Assembly (NCBI GenBank): GCA_047614505.1
Contig: JBLHGQ010000001.1
Location: 1-64,000, forward strand
DNA from: JABDJL01 sp047614505
Lineage (GTDB): Bacteria; Pseudomonadota; Gammaproteobacteria; Xanthomonadales; SZUA-36
DNA: 64,000 bases
Direction: 5' to 3'
Shown: in pieces, positions 35,541-43,880 of the stretch
Numbering within the stretch: the first letter of the stretch is position 1
Layout: every line of letters begins with the position of its first letter
Made by a program: the position numbers and the translations under genes
Notes under the pieces: generated by a model
Database searches by the model: none
What the model saw: only the letters and a program-made list of their open reading frames with translations
What the model was told of the DNA's origin: nothing

Positions 35541-36790
35541 CAGAATCCAAAGTCGATATCAAATGCCTCTTCCAACTCATCACCAGTAGCAGATTGATTG
35601 CCTCTTGAACTTCCAGTAAAACGTTCAAAATCCCCGTCAATTGAAAAACAGCTTAATTTGTAGCGAATCATTCTGACCCTGGTCCAGGGAATGGCCAGTC
35701 CGAGCGTACAAACTGCCAGCACTGCATTGCCTACCAATAAAATCCAGTAGCTGCTGACATTCATGTTCATATTGAAGTTCGCATTTTCTACTTTAGTAGA
35801 GCTCACGACGTGATTTTCAGTTATTACCTGCCAAAATGAAAATGGAAATAGATAGATCAAGATAAAAATGACGTAGGTTATTGCAATTGTCAGGTAGAGT
35901 GCCGTGGTCTGATCAAAGGCGGAAAATATCGGCGTGATCACGAATGCTAATGCAAATATAACAACGCCAGCGGCAATGAATGTGGCAATTGACAAAGCAA
36001 TTGTTTTCAAAAATGCCGAGAAGAAAAGCGATTTATTCAGATTGGCTGTAAATGGATGATCGCCCAAATGAATATGGTTCATGATCAAATTTCTCAAGCG
36101 ATAGTTAAATACTGGTACCAGCCAAATAGAAAGCAGAAAAAATACAATTACAACGACAATTGAGAATACGAGCAGTCCGGACTGGTCCGGGCCCAGGTTT
36201 TCCCCCTGGAAATAACCGACTGCGAATATGGCAGAATAAGCTAATGCTATGATAAATACCGGTGTGCCCAATGCCAAATAAGCCTGTCGGGTCGTTGCGC
36301 TAAATCCAAATCTCAAGCTCTTCCAACTGGTATTGCTAAGTCGAAACCGCAAGGCACTGACCAGCACCCAGGGAAAGGCAACCAACATCAAAAATAAAGC
36401 CACAATCGGTATTGCGAAATGAAAATCCCCTCCAAAGGCATAGGCCGCAAACACTACCACTGCAATTACCCGACCTTTCAAGATGGCTAAAGGGTTCCCG
36501 TGAAAATCGAACTGATTTCCATCCAGAACAACATTCCCGTAAAGATAGCGACGGTTTCTTACCGTAGCCCAGGCTGAATAAATTCCCAGGGTAACCAGGC
36601 TGAGCAGCAGGTTGACTACCCAAATTCGAAAATACTCCTGACCAGATCCCGTGAATGTTGCTTTGATAGTGGAGGATGAGAGACTTGGTGACACATCTGC
36701 ATAGTCTTTAGAATTTTTTTGGTCTTCAGGCGTGGCAGGTCCAATTCCCTGATGTCTCAATTCGATATTGGTTAGGTGGCATGTTGCCAT
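35540..36790 (-). CDS. DUF898 (YjgN-type) membrane protein
   Basis: This 416-residue inner-membrane protein has about ten hydrophobic helices in two repeats. The signature FTGSGQEYFRIWVVNLLLSL and TLGIYSAWATVRNRRYLYGN, with its second-repeat echo SYWILLVGNAVLAVCTLGLA and IPWTRVRMIRYKL, identifies DUF898/YjgN. The function is unknown. DUF898 genes are often followed by an M48 peptidase gene, as here, which suggests a joint role in membrane-protein quality control; that is inference. It starts the four-gene operon and lies just inside repeat copy 2. Confidence 0.9.
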   Translation of the reverse strand: MATCHLTNIELRHQGIGPATPEDQKNSKDYADVSPSLSSSTIKATFTGSGQEYFRIWVVNLLLSLVTLGIYSAWATVRNRRYLYGNVVLDGNQFDFHGNPLAILKGRVIAVVVFAAYAFGGDFHFAIPIVALFLMLVAFPWVLVSALRFRLSNTSWKSLRFGFSATTRQAYLALGTPVFIIALAYSAIFAVGYFQGENLGPDQSGLLVFSIVVVIVFFLLSIWLVPVFNYRLRNLIMNHIHLGDHPFTANLNKSLFFSAFLKTIALSIATFIAAGVVIFALAFVITPIFSAFDQTTALYLTIAITYVIFILIYLFPFSFWQVITENHVVSSTKVENANFNMNMNVSSYWILLVGNAVLAVCTLGLAIPWTRVRMIRYKLSCFSIDGDFERFTGSSRGNQSATGDELEEAFDIDFGF

Positions 36791-36844
36791 AAAATCGGGG
36801 CTTTATTGAGGAAGAAATAAGGTGGGAATGATGAAGTAAAGCAA

Positions 36845-37134
36845 AAATCAAGATTATTTGGTTAAATAGAGCAACGCCTTGATTCAAATCCTTATGAGAT
36901 CAAGACGTTGTTGATGAACTTCCGTAAGTCAAATCCTTATGGTCTTACGGCGGTTGTGAGAAAGTAACCAAAAGCTGTCAACTTCTCTTACCCTCGCGAT
37001 TTCAAGTTTGGAGTATGAGGAAGACCAACCAAAATCACAGACACATTATTATCCAACTCAGGGGACGGGGGTACTGTCAGTTTTGCTAGTCATGGACTGT
37101 AATAATACCGGCAAAAAACAAAACACCGACACAC
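36845..37134. repeat. 290-nt repeat, copy 2
   Basis: Direct copy of 33323-33612, about 80 percent identical. The homologous start is AAATCAAGATTATT and the end is near ACCGGCAAAAAAC. It lies upstream of the DUF898 operon, 54 bases from its start codon, so the operon promoter may fall within or beside it. Confidence 0.85.
36872..36950 (+). ncRNA. Candidate structured RNA: tandem hairpins in repeat copy 2
   Basis: Hairpin A: 36872-36884 pairs with 36898-36910 around the loop CAAATCCTTATGA (same loop as copy 1). The pair G361-C377 of copy 1 is T883-A899 here, a compensatory change, and the closing pair becomes a T-G wobble. Hairpin B: CCGTAAG (36922-36928) pairs perfectly with CTTACGG (36944-36950) around TCAAATCCTTATGGT. 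Confidence 0.5.
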
Positions 37135-37232
37135 TTAACGAACGAGTGCTACACCCACATATTTTTAAATAAAAAGACTACTAAAGAAATTTGGTATCGT
37201 GTGCAACCTGGTGGAACTGATAGGCTGAAGCA

Positions 37233-37253
37233 CGGGCGTGGAGAGCACGCCCG
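37233..37253. repeat. GC-rich perfect 8-bp hairpin
   Basis: CGGGCGTG (37233-37240) and CACGCCCG (37246-37253) enclose a GAGAG loop. There is no T-run. It lies in the otherwise featureless gap between repeat copy 2 and the DUF5694 pseudogene; no gene is seen in 37135-37390. Confidence 0.5.
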
Positions 37254-37390
37254 GCTCGGATTCGTGCTTTTGGTTTCGCATTCAGGCTGGTCTTGTGCCA
37301 TCGGATCAGAACGCAAGCTGAGTGTTAAGAAGCATCGCCACCTGACAATTATGAGACCATAGAAAATAAGAAAAACATCCTTTACAGCCT

Positions 37391-38146
37391 GTGGTAACTG
37401 CCACAGCCAATGCAACTGATCCGGCGTCGGTCATGTTATTTGGCACATTTCATTTTCAAAATACCGGCAAGGATCTGGTTAAGACCAAAGACATGGATAT
37501 TTTTGCTGAAGCGTAGCAAGAGTATCTGGAGCAATTGACTCAGCGTCTGGCGGACTCCCACCCAAGCCATGTATTGCTTGAATATAACCCGGAAAATGAT
37601 GAACTCATCAATTCACGCTATCAGCAGTACCTTAGTGGTTCCTTCGAACTCCCTGCCAATGAAATTTACCAATTGGGATTTCGCATCGCAAAAAAGGCCG
37701 GAAATGAACGGGTTTATAGTTTTGACCACCGGCAGCTCGAATGGCAGGCCGACGCGATGTTTGAGTATGCTAAGGCGCACAACTCTCCAGAAATGACAGC
37801 GTTCAACGAAATCATTCAGAAGCTTACTGAGCAACACAACGAAGAGATGGCGACATTAAGTTTGAGAGAATTGCTTATTCGCAATAATGACCCGCAGGAA
37901 GAACGTGCAAATATGGATCTATACCTCGCCACCAATGCAATTGGGGTAGGGGACGGGTATTCCGGCGCAGACTCGACCGCCAGTTGGTGGCACCGCAATT
38001 TTCGCATGTATGCAAATATTCAGAAGCTGGCGAAGCCCGGAACACGCATCATCGCAATTGGTGGCTCTGGCCACATGGCGATTCTTAAGCAGCTTTTGGG
38101 AATTGACTCACGGCTAGAGGCGCAAGCAGTACAGCCCTTTTTGTGA
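37391..38146 (+). pseudogene. DUF5694 protein interrupted by an in-frame stop
   Basis: The frame encodes PVVTATANATDPASVMLFGT, FHFQNTGKDLVKTKDMDIFA and then a TAG at 37514-37516. It continues as QEYLEQLTQRLADSHPSHVL and on to the stop at 38146. VMLFGTFHF and ELANxR-type elements, IAIGGSGHMAIL and the overall length match DUF5694, a TraB-like family of secreted or periplasmic proteins. A single CAG-to-TAG change explains the stop. The signal peptide is missing too, since the frame is closed before 37391. It is therefore a decaying gene of unknown function. Confidence 0.8.
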
Positions 38147-38347
38147 GCAAGCATTTTGGCTCATCCTTGCCGTAGAAAAGCCTTTGTTCTACTCAACCGG
38201 ATTGTTTAGTCCTGAATGGATCAGAACCACAATCCCCAACACCGGTTTGCTCAAATTGGATTATGTCTGAAAGCTTAGAGCAGGGTATTCTTGCATGAAA
38301 TCCGCAAAATACGGCGGCGTGATCGAAACTGACCTTGGGAAATTTTT

Positions 38348-38881
38348 TTGAATATTCGTCAATACAACAATATTAGCCCAAAGATCGCCGATAGTGTTTT
38401 TGTTGATCGCTCGGCAGTGGTCATTGGCGATGTTGAAATTGGTCACGATAGTTCAGTCTGGCCCTTGGTTGTCATCAGGGGGGATGTTCACAGCATTCGT
38501 ATTGGCCAAAGAAGCAGTGTTCAGGATGGCTCGGTTTTGCATGTCACCCATGCAGGCCCATACAACTCTGATGGTTTTCCACTCATAATTGGCGACGACG
38601 TCACAATCGGCCATAAAGCCATGTTGCATGGATGCACCATTGGTAATCGCATACTTATTGGTATGTCGGCGATCATAATGGATGGCGCTGTTGTTAATGA
38701 CGATGTGGTTATTGGTGCCGGAACACTGGTTCCGCCCGGCAAAGTGCTGGAAAGTGGTTTTCTGTATGTTGGCAGTCCGGTGCGGCAAGTGAGACGGTTG
38801 AGCGAGAAAGAACTCAGTTATTTTGCTTACGCCTCCAAGCGATATGTCGATCTGGGCCATGAGTACCTTGACGCTCAATGA
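38348..38881 (+). CDS. yrdA: Gamma carbonic anhydrase-like protein (YrdA type)
   Basis: The 177-residue protein is a left-handed beta-helix built from hexapeptide repeats. The metal-binding His residues lie in LHVTHAG (near residue 65) and GHKAMLHGC (near 90). WPLVVIRGDVHSIRIGQRSS is the family hallmark. YrdA-type proteins bind zinc in trimers but carbonic anhydrase activity is often weak. The start is TTG 38348, preceded by GGGA at good distance; no ATG gives a full-length family start. Confidence 0.9.
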   Translation: MNIRQYNNISPKIADSVFVDRSAVVIGDVEIGHDSSVWPLVVIRGDVHSIRIGQRSSVQDGSVLHVTHAGPYNSDGFPLIIGDDVTIGHKAMLHGCTIGNRILIGMSAIIMDGAVVNDDVVIGAGTLVPPGKVLESGFLYVGSPVRQVRRLSEKELSYFAYASKRYVDLGHEYLDAQ

Positions 38882-38992
38882 AACACGTCGCTCGCACAAG
38901 CTGGCTATTTCCCTGTTTGGGTTTTACATCCATGCTCATATCGTTTCTGATTCCTGTACATTGGGCGACTGGAAATGAAGCTGGAGTGCTCT

Positions 38993-39253
38993 ATGAAAAA
39001 ATTTAAAAACCATGCAGAGCTTTTCAGAGCAGCCTTGGAAGCAGGCATGGCGTATGGTGAGAAGCGGGGTGCGGTCATTTTTGAAGCCACCGATTCGGTC
39101 AATGAACGAGCAATGTATATTTATCGACTGCTGGTACATGACAAGATCATCGCACCAATGCCCGAAGCTCAAGTGTCACAAAAATCGCTTAAGCATCGTC
39201 TTTCACTTTGGCACGCCAGATCACTAGCCAAGGGTGATCCTCTACTCAAATAA
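38993..39253 (+). CDS. DUF5062 family protein
   Basis: The 86-residue soluble protein reads KKFKNHAELFRAALEAGMAY, then VNERAMYIYRLLVHDKIIAP and SLKHRLSLWHARSLAKGDPL. This resembles DUF5062, a small gammaproteobacterial family of unknown function. The ATG at 38993 has GGAG seven bases before it. Its stop codon lies inside a perfect tandem 15-bp duplication. Confidence 0.75.
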   Translation: MKKFKNHAELFRAALEAGMAYGEKRGAVIFEATDSVNERAMYIYRLLVHDKIIAPMPEAQVSQKSLKHRLSLWHARSLAKGDPLLK

Positions 39254-39280
39254 GACAAACACGAGTAAGACAAACACGAG
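39251..39280. repeat. Perfect tandem 15-bp duplication over a stop codon
   Basis: TAAGACAAACACGAG occurs twice without a gap (39251-39265 and 39266-39280). The first TAA is the stop of the DUF5062 gene. It looks like a recent slippage duplication. Confidence 0.9.
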
Positions 39281-39357
39281 GTCGGACCCGCGTTTCACCA
39301 TTGTTCTTCAGGCTGGATTCATTGGAATAGAACCCTGTAATGGGGCAGAGTGGCACC

Positions 39358-39903
39358 ATGGTCCGAATTGTTTTATTTAATAAACCTTTCAGAGTGTTGT
39401 CGCAGTTTCGGGAAAGCGGAGACAAGACCACTTTGAGCGGCTTTTTTAGTGACCCGGCTTTACGGATCGCCGGTCGCTTGGACTATGACTCAGAGGGCCT
39501 GTTAGTACTTAGTGATGATGGCAGCCTGGTTCAAAAAATTACCCATCCGCGTTTCCAATCCGAAAAAACCTATTGGGCCCAGGTTGAGGGCCGACCTTCA
39601 GTTGAGGCCTTGCAACAATTATCTACTGGAGTGGTCCTGAAAGATGGAATCACGCGGCCTGCCAAAGTTGAATTAATTGACGAACCAGATAACCTCTGGC
39701 TGCGAGAACCGCCTATACGCACTCGTGAATCAATTCCGACTTCCTGGCTGGAATTGACGATTACCGAAGGGCGCAATCGGCAGGTCCGTCGAATGACTGC
39801 GGCAGTAAATCACCCCACTTTGCGATTGATCCGCGCCCGGGTGGGCGACTGGGACTTAGGTAAATTGAATCCAGGTGAGAGCGAACAGGCTAGCCTGGAC
39901 TAA
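39358..39903 (+). CDS. rluE: 23S rRNA pseudouridine synthase RluE-like
   Basis: This 181-residue enzyme belongs to the RsuA/RluE branch and lacks the S4 domain, as RluE does. The catalytic Asp is in GRLDYDSEGLLVLSDDG (near residue 45). YLFNKP-like VLFNKPFRVLSQF opens the protein and GRNRQVRRMTAAV closes the RNA-binding core. In E. coli RluE modifies U2457 of 23S rRNA. ATG 39358 gives the family start; ATG 39340 would add six residues. It converges on the ABC-F gene with a 4-base overlap. Confidence 0.92.
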   Translation: MVRIVLFNKPFRVLSQFRESGDKTTLSGFFSDPALRIAGRLDYDSEGLLVLSDDGSLVQKITHPRFQSEKTYWAQVEGRPSVEALQQLSTGVVLKDGITRPAKVELIDEPDNLWLREPPIRTRESIPTSWLELTITEGRNRQVRRMTAAVNHPTLRLIRARVGDWDLGKLNPGESEQASLD

Positions 39904-41519
39904 CTGGCAACGCGATGCTGCGTCAGTCCGCCAATGCCCTGGCTTTGCAGGTACTCTTCATAGTCGCCTTTGAAGTTGACTACGCCATTGGGTGTGATTT
40001 CGATGACTCTGGTGGCCAGTGAAGAAATAAACTCCCGATCGTGGCTAACAAAGAACAGCGTGCCGGGATAATTCTCCAGCGCCAGGTTAAGCGCCTCAAT
40101 TGATTCCATGTCCAGATGGTTAGTCGGCTCATCCATCATCAGAATATTAGGGTTTTGCAGCATCAGTTTACCGAACATCATGCGCCCCTCTTCGCCGCCC
40201 GAAATCACCTTGACCGACTTGTTTATTTCGTCTGATGAAAAGAGCAAGCGTCCCAATGTGCCGCGAATGACCTGCTCGTCATCGTCTTCTTTCGCCCATT
40301 GCGCCATCCAACTGTACAGGCTTGAATCCTGCTCAAAATCGGCATTGTGTTCTTGTGCAAAGTATCCGATATCGGCATTTTCTGACCAACGAACAGTACC
40401 TGAATCGGCTTTGACATCACCCATCAAGGTGCGCAATAAAGTAGTTTTTCCGATGCCGCTTGAACCAATAATGGCCACGCGCTCGCCGACTTCGATCTGC
40501 AAATCGAGACCGGCAAAAACCGGTGAATCAGTATAGGTCTTGCTCAAGCCTTCGGCCTCAAGAGCCAGGCGATAGAGTTGCTTGCTTTGATCGAAGCGAA
40601 TGTATGGGCTTACCCGGCTTGAAGGTTTCACTTCTGCCAGCTGAATTTTGTCTATCTGTCGTGCCCGTGAAGTTGCCTGCCTGGCTTTGGACGCGTTGGC
40701 GCTAAAGCGGCTGACGAAACCGCGCAGTTCAGTAATTTGTGCTTTCTTTTTGGCATTGTCTGAGAGTAAACGCTCACGGACTTGAGTCGCTGCGATCATG
40801 TACTCGTCATATGTACCCGGATAGAGTCTTAATTCGCCGTAATCAAGATCGGCCATGTGCGTACAAACGCTGTTCAAAAAATGACGATCATGCGAAATGA
40901 TAATCATGGTGCTATTACGTTGATTTAGAACATCTTCCAGCCAACGGATTGTATTGATGTCGAGATTATTGGTCGGCTCATCCAGAAGCAGAATGTCAGG
41001 ATCAGCAAACAATGCCTGCGCAAGCAGCACGCGTAGCTTCCAGCCCGGTGCAACTTCACTCATCAAACCGTAATGTTGTGATTCTGGAATATCCAGGCCC
41101 AGCAATAGTTCTCCAGCCCGCGCTTCTGCGCTGTAGCCGTCCATTTCTGCAAACTCAATTTCGAGTTCAGCGACTTTCATACCGTCATCTTCAGTCATGT
41201 TGACCAATGAATAAATCCGGTCGCGTTCCTGCTTTACGGCCCACAATGTTGCGTGACCCATGATTACCGTATCAATCACGGTTTGTTCTTCGAATGCGAA
41301 CTGATCCTGGCGCAGTTTGCCGACCCGTTCGTCAACATCGATGCTGACATTACCCGCTGAAGGTTCAAGGTCACCACCGAGTATTTTTATCAGGGTGGAT
41401 TTACCACTACCATTGGCGCCAATGAGGCCATAGCGGTTGCCATTACCAAATTTCGCTGAGATATTTTCAAACAACGGCTTGGCGCCGAACTGCATCGTTA
41501 AGTTTGCTGTAGTAATCAT
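39900..41519 (-). CDS. ybiT: ABC-F ATPase YbiT
   Basis: The 539-residue soluble protein has two ATP-binding cassettes. Walker A motifs are GANGSGKST (near residue 36) and GSSGIGKTT (near 355). Walker B/switch segments are LLLDEPTNNLD and LMMDEPTNHLD. The first cassette has the unusual signature SEVAPGWKLRVLLAQALF in place of LSGG, a known YbiT trait, and the second has ISGGEEGRMMFGKLML. The linker with AKKKAQITELRGFVSRFSAN is the P-site tRNA-interacting motif. ABC-F proteins act on ribosomes rather than in transport. Confidence 0.95.
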   Translation of the reverse strand: MITTANLTMQFGAKPLFENISAKFGNGNRYGLIGANGSGKSTLIKILGGDLEPSAGNVSIDVDERVGKLRQDQFAFEEQTVIDTVIMGHATLWAVKQERDRIYSLVNMTEDDGMKVAELEIEFAEMDGYSAEARAGELLLGLDIPESQHYGLMSEVAPGWKLRVLLAQALFADPDILLLDEPTNNLDINTIRWLEDVLNQRNSTMIIISHDRHFLNSVCTHMADLDYGELRLYPGTYDEYMIAATQVRERLLSDNAKKKAQITELRGFVSRFSANASKARQATSRARQIDKIQLAEVKPSSRVSPYIRFDQSKQLYRLALEAEGLSKTYTDSPVFAGLDLQIEVGERVAIIGSSGIGKTTLLRTLMGDVKADSGTVRWSENADIGYFAQEHNADFEQDSSLYSWMAQWAKEDDDEQVIRGTLGRLLFSSDEINKSVKVISGGEEGRMMFGKLMLQNPNILMMDEPTNHLDMESIEALNLALENYPGTLFFVSHDREFISSLATRVIEITPNGVVNFKGDYEEYLQSQGIGGLTQHRVAS

Positions 41520-41824
41520 TTTTGTTTTCGCTTTGAGTCGGGGAAAATTTGACTCGTTGCAGGCTGTCTGTGTCGAGGCGCGGGTATGGTAGTTAAAAGC
41601 CCCAAGTTATTCAAGTAAAGAATTGAATCAAAGATTTAGCATCCATTTTTGCAATGGGCATTTCCATCTTTAGTGCAGAAATTGAGTATCAGGGTCGTTT
41701 GGTCTTTTAATCCCGTTGGTTTGCCGCTAAGCCATATTGCTACTCGATTCCAATCTTTATAATGCTGCTTACTTTGGGCAACAATGAAGACATTCAGGCA
41801 GATGTACCAAATGCGGGCACAGTT

Positions 41825-42307
41825 ATGATTTCTTTGAATATTAATTCCAGCGAGTTTGCTTTTTCAGGAGATTCCGATACACCGCTGCTTTGGGTGCTTC
41901 GTGACCACCTGAATTTGACAGGAACCAAATACGGCTGCGGTATTGGTCAGTGTGGTGCCTGCACTGTGCATATTGACGGAGTTGCTCAACGTAGTTGTCT
42001 GATGCCGGTGTCTGGTGTCGGCGCAAAGAAAATTACAACGATCGAAGGACTGGCCGCAGTTGGCGAGCAAACCGGCGAGCTAAAACTTCATCCTGTACAG
42101 CAAGCCTGGGTGGAATTGGATGTCCCTCAATGTGGCTACTGCCAGGCGGGCCAGATCATGGCAACCGTGGACCTGCTAGCGCGAATCCCATCTCCGAGTG
42201 ATGAAGATATTAACCGTGAGATCAGCAACATTTGCCGATGTGGGACTTATGTACGGCTGAGAAAGGCAATTCACAGGGCAGCTGAACTAAGCGCAGGGGA
42301 ATCCTGA
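41825..42307 (+). CDS. 2Fe-2S subunit of a molybdenum hydroxylase (IorA-like)
   Basis: This protein of 160 residues carries the two [2Fe-2S] clusters of xanthine-dehydrogenase-type hydroxylases. The plant-ferredoxin-type Cys are in CGIGQCGAC and RSCLMP, and the second set in QCGYCQAGQI and CRCGTYVRLR. It resembles the small subunit of isoquinoline 1-oxidoreductase-type enzymes. The ATG at 41825 is the family start. The gene itself looks intact, but its catalytic partner directly downstream is broken, so the enzyme cannot form from this locus. Confidence 0.85.
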   Translation: MISLNINSSEFAFSGDSDTPLLWVLRDHLNLTGTKYGCGIGQCGACTVHIDGVAQRSCLMPVSGVGAKKITTIEGLAAVGEQTGELKLHPVQQAWVELDVPQCGYCQAGQIMATVDLLARIPSPSDEDINREISNICRCGTYVRLRKAIHRAAELSAGES

Positions 42308-42308
42308 G

Positions 42309-43712
42309 ATGAATTCTGGAATGGAAAAAATTGATCATGGCCGCAGATGTCTGTTGATTTCAGGTGCCACGGTCGCCGGTGGTTTTGTTTGGGCATGCCT
42401 GCTTTAAGCATGGGCTCAGACACTGTGTCCACGGTATAAGCCAGCAACAAAATCGGGTTTTTTATTCAGATACTGCCTGACAACAGCATTGTCATTGGCA
42501 GCAACCAGCCGGAAATAGGGCAGGGTTCGCGCACTGTTTTGCCCATGATGGTGGCTGAGGAACTGGATGTTGAGTGGGCTAATGTCAGTATCGAATCAAT
42601 GCCATTGAGCATTGTTAAAACTGACGAAGGATTCGCCTGGAAACATGGTTCCCAGGGTGCTGGTGGCAGTACCGGTGTCACAGATAATTGGAATTTTATG
42701 CGCGTGGTCGGTGCAACCGTGCGGCAAATGTTGCTTCAGGCCGCAGCCGAAAAGTGGCAGGTACCAATCGGTCAGTGTTCAACAAGACCGGGTTTTGTTG
42801 TTTGTCAGGCGATAGCCAAGAAGATCAGTTACGGCGAATTGGCCATGCTGGCATCAAAACAGCCACTTCCGACGGAAGAGTTAGTCCTGAAAAAGCTTTC
42901 TGAATACCGAATTGTTGGAAAGCGGCTAAATTTTGTTGATGCGCAAGACATTGTTACCGGCAAAACACAATACGGTATTGATACCAGAATGCCGGGCATG
43001 AAGTTTGCAGTGATTGCACGCTCTCCCTATTTAAATGGCAGTGTTGAGTCATGGGATGATACTGAAACCATGAAGGTTTCAGGTGTGCATAAAGTGATCA
43101 AGATTGACGGCCCGGAGATGGGCGCTCCTTATCTGATTCTTGCCGATGGTGTTGCCGTCATTGCTGACTCAACCTGGGGTGCAATCAAAGGTCGTCTCGC
43201 CCGTTTGCTCAAGTTTGTTGCCGAGCGCGCTGACTACGGCAAAAAGCGACCGAAAGGACGAGCTGTTGGTCTGGCCACCCATTTTACTTTTGGTGGCTAT
43301 GCGGCACACGCCATTAGAGGTCACAGTTCATCCCAATGGTGAATTGACCATAGGGAAAATAGTCGCTGCAATGGATTGTGGTTTTGCGGTAAACCCACAA
43401 GGTGTTGAAGCGCAATTACAAGGCGGCACAATTGATGCCTTAAGTACGGCCTTGAACCTGGAAATAACGGTTAAGGGCGCACAAATTGTACAAAGCAATT
43501 TTCACGACTATCCGATCATGCGCATCGCACCCGTTCCGGTAGATTTCGAAGCGCACGTCCTGCCCTGGGGTGACCAGCCTGCTGGCGCAGGAGAAATGGG
43601 TGTTCCACCAGTCGCCCCCGCACTGGCCAACGCTATTTTCTCAGCATCAGGTGTGCGCATCAGAAAGCTGCCGATTGCCAACCAACTCAAGGAAGCGCTG
43701 GGTAAATCCTGA
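42309..43712 (+). pseudogene. Molybdopterin-binding large subunit (IorB-like), destroyed
   Basis: From ATG 42309 (one base after the small-subunit stop) the gene reads a Tat-like leader (DHGRRCLLISGATVAGG). It is then broken by a frameshift at the GGG run 42391-42393, an in-frame TAA at 42437-42439, a large internal deletion near 43195 and a second frameshift near 43310. Pieces recognised are GSNQPEIGQGSRTVLPMMVA at the front, LKFVAERADYGKKRPKGRAV after the deletion, and VPPVAPALANAIFSASGVRI at the end. About 470 of the usual roughly 740 residues remain. It is clearly dead. Confidence 0.9.
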
Positions 43713-43880
43713 AAATACCGGCCTGTTCTGCCGTAATAGTTATTTCGAAGCATAAAATGCTGACTCGGATGCTTTCGAAAAAGTGGGCAATGGCATTCGT
43801 TTCAGGATCACATTGTGAGATTGATGTTTGTAATAGGTATCTTAAAAAGGGATGATCCAGATTCCATAAATTGCTGAAGC

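Noticed and set aside
37149..37415. An 88-residue minus-strand frame between repeat copy 2 and DUF5694
   Set aside because: Its composition (Trp, Cys, Arg clusters) is not protein-like, and it overlaps the DUF5694 5' end.
40000..41500. Loss of the ABC signature in YbiT
   Set aside because: SEVAPGWKLR in place of LSGG is normal for YbiT, so it is not a defect.
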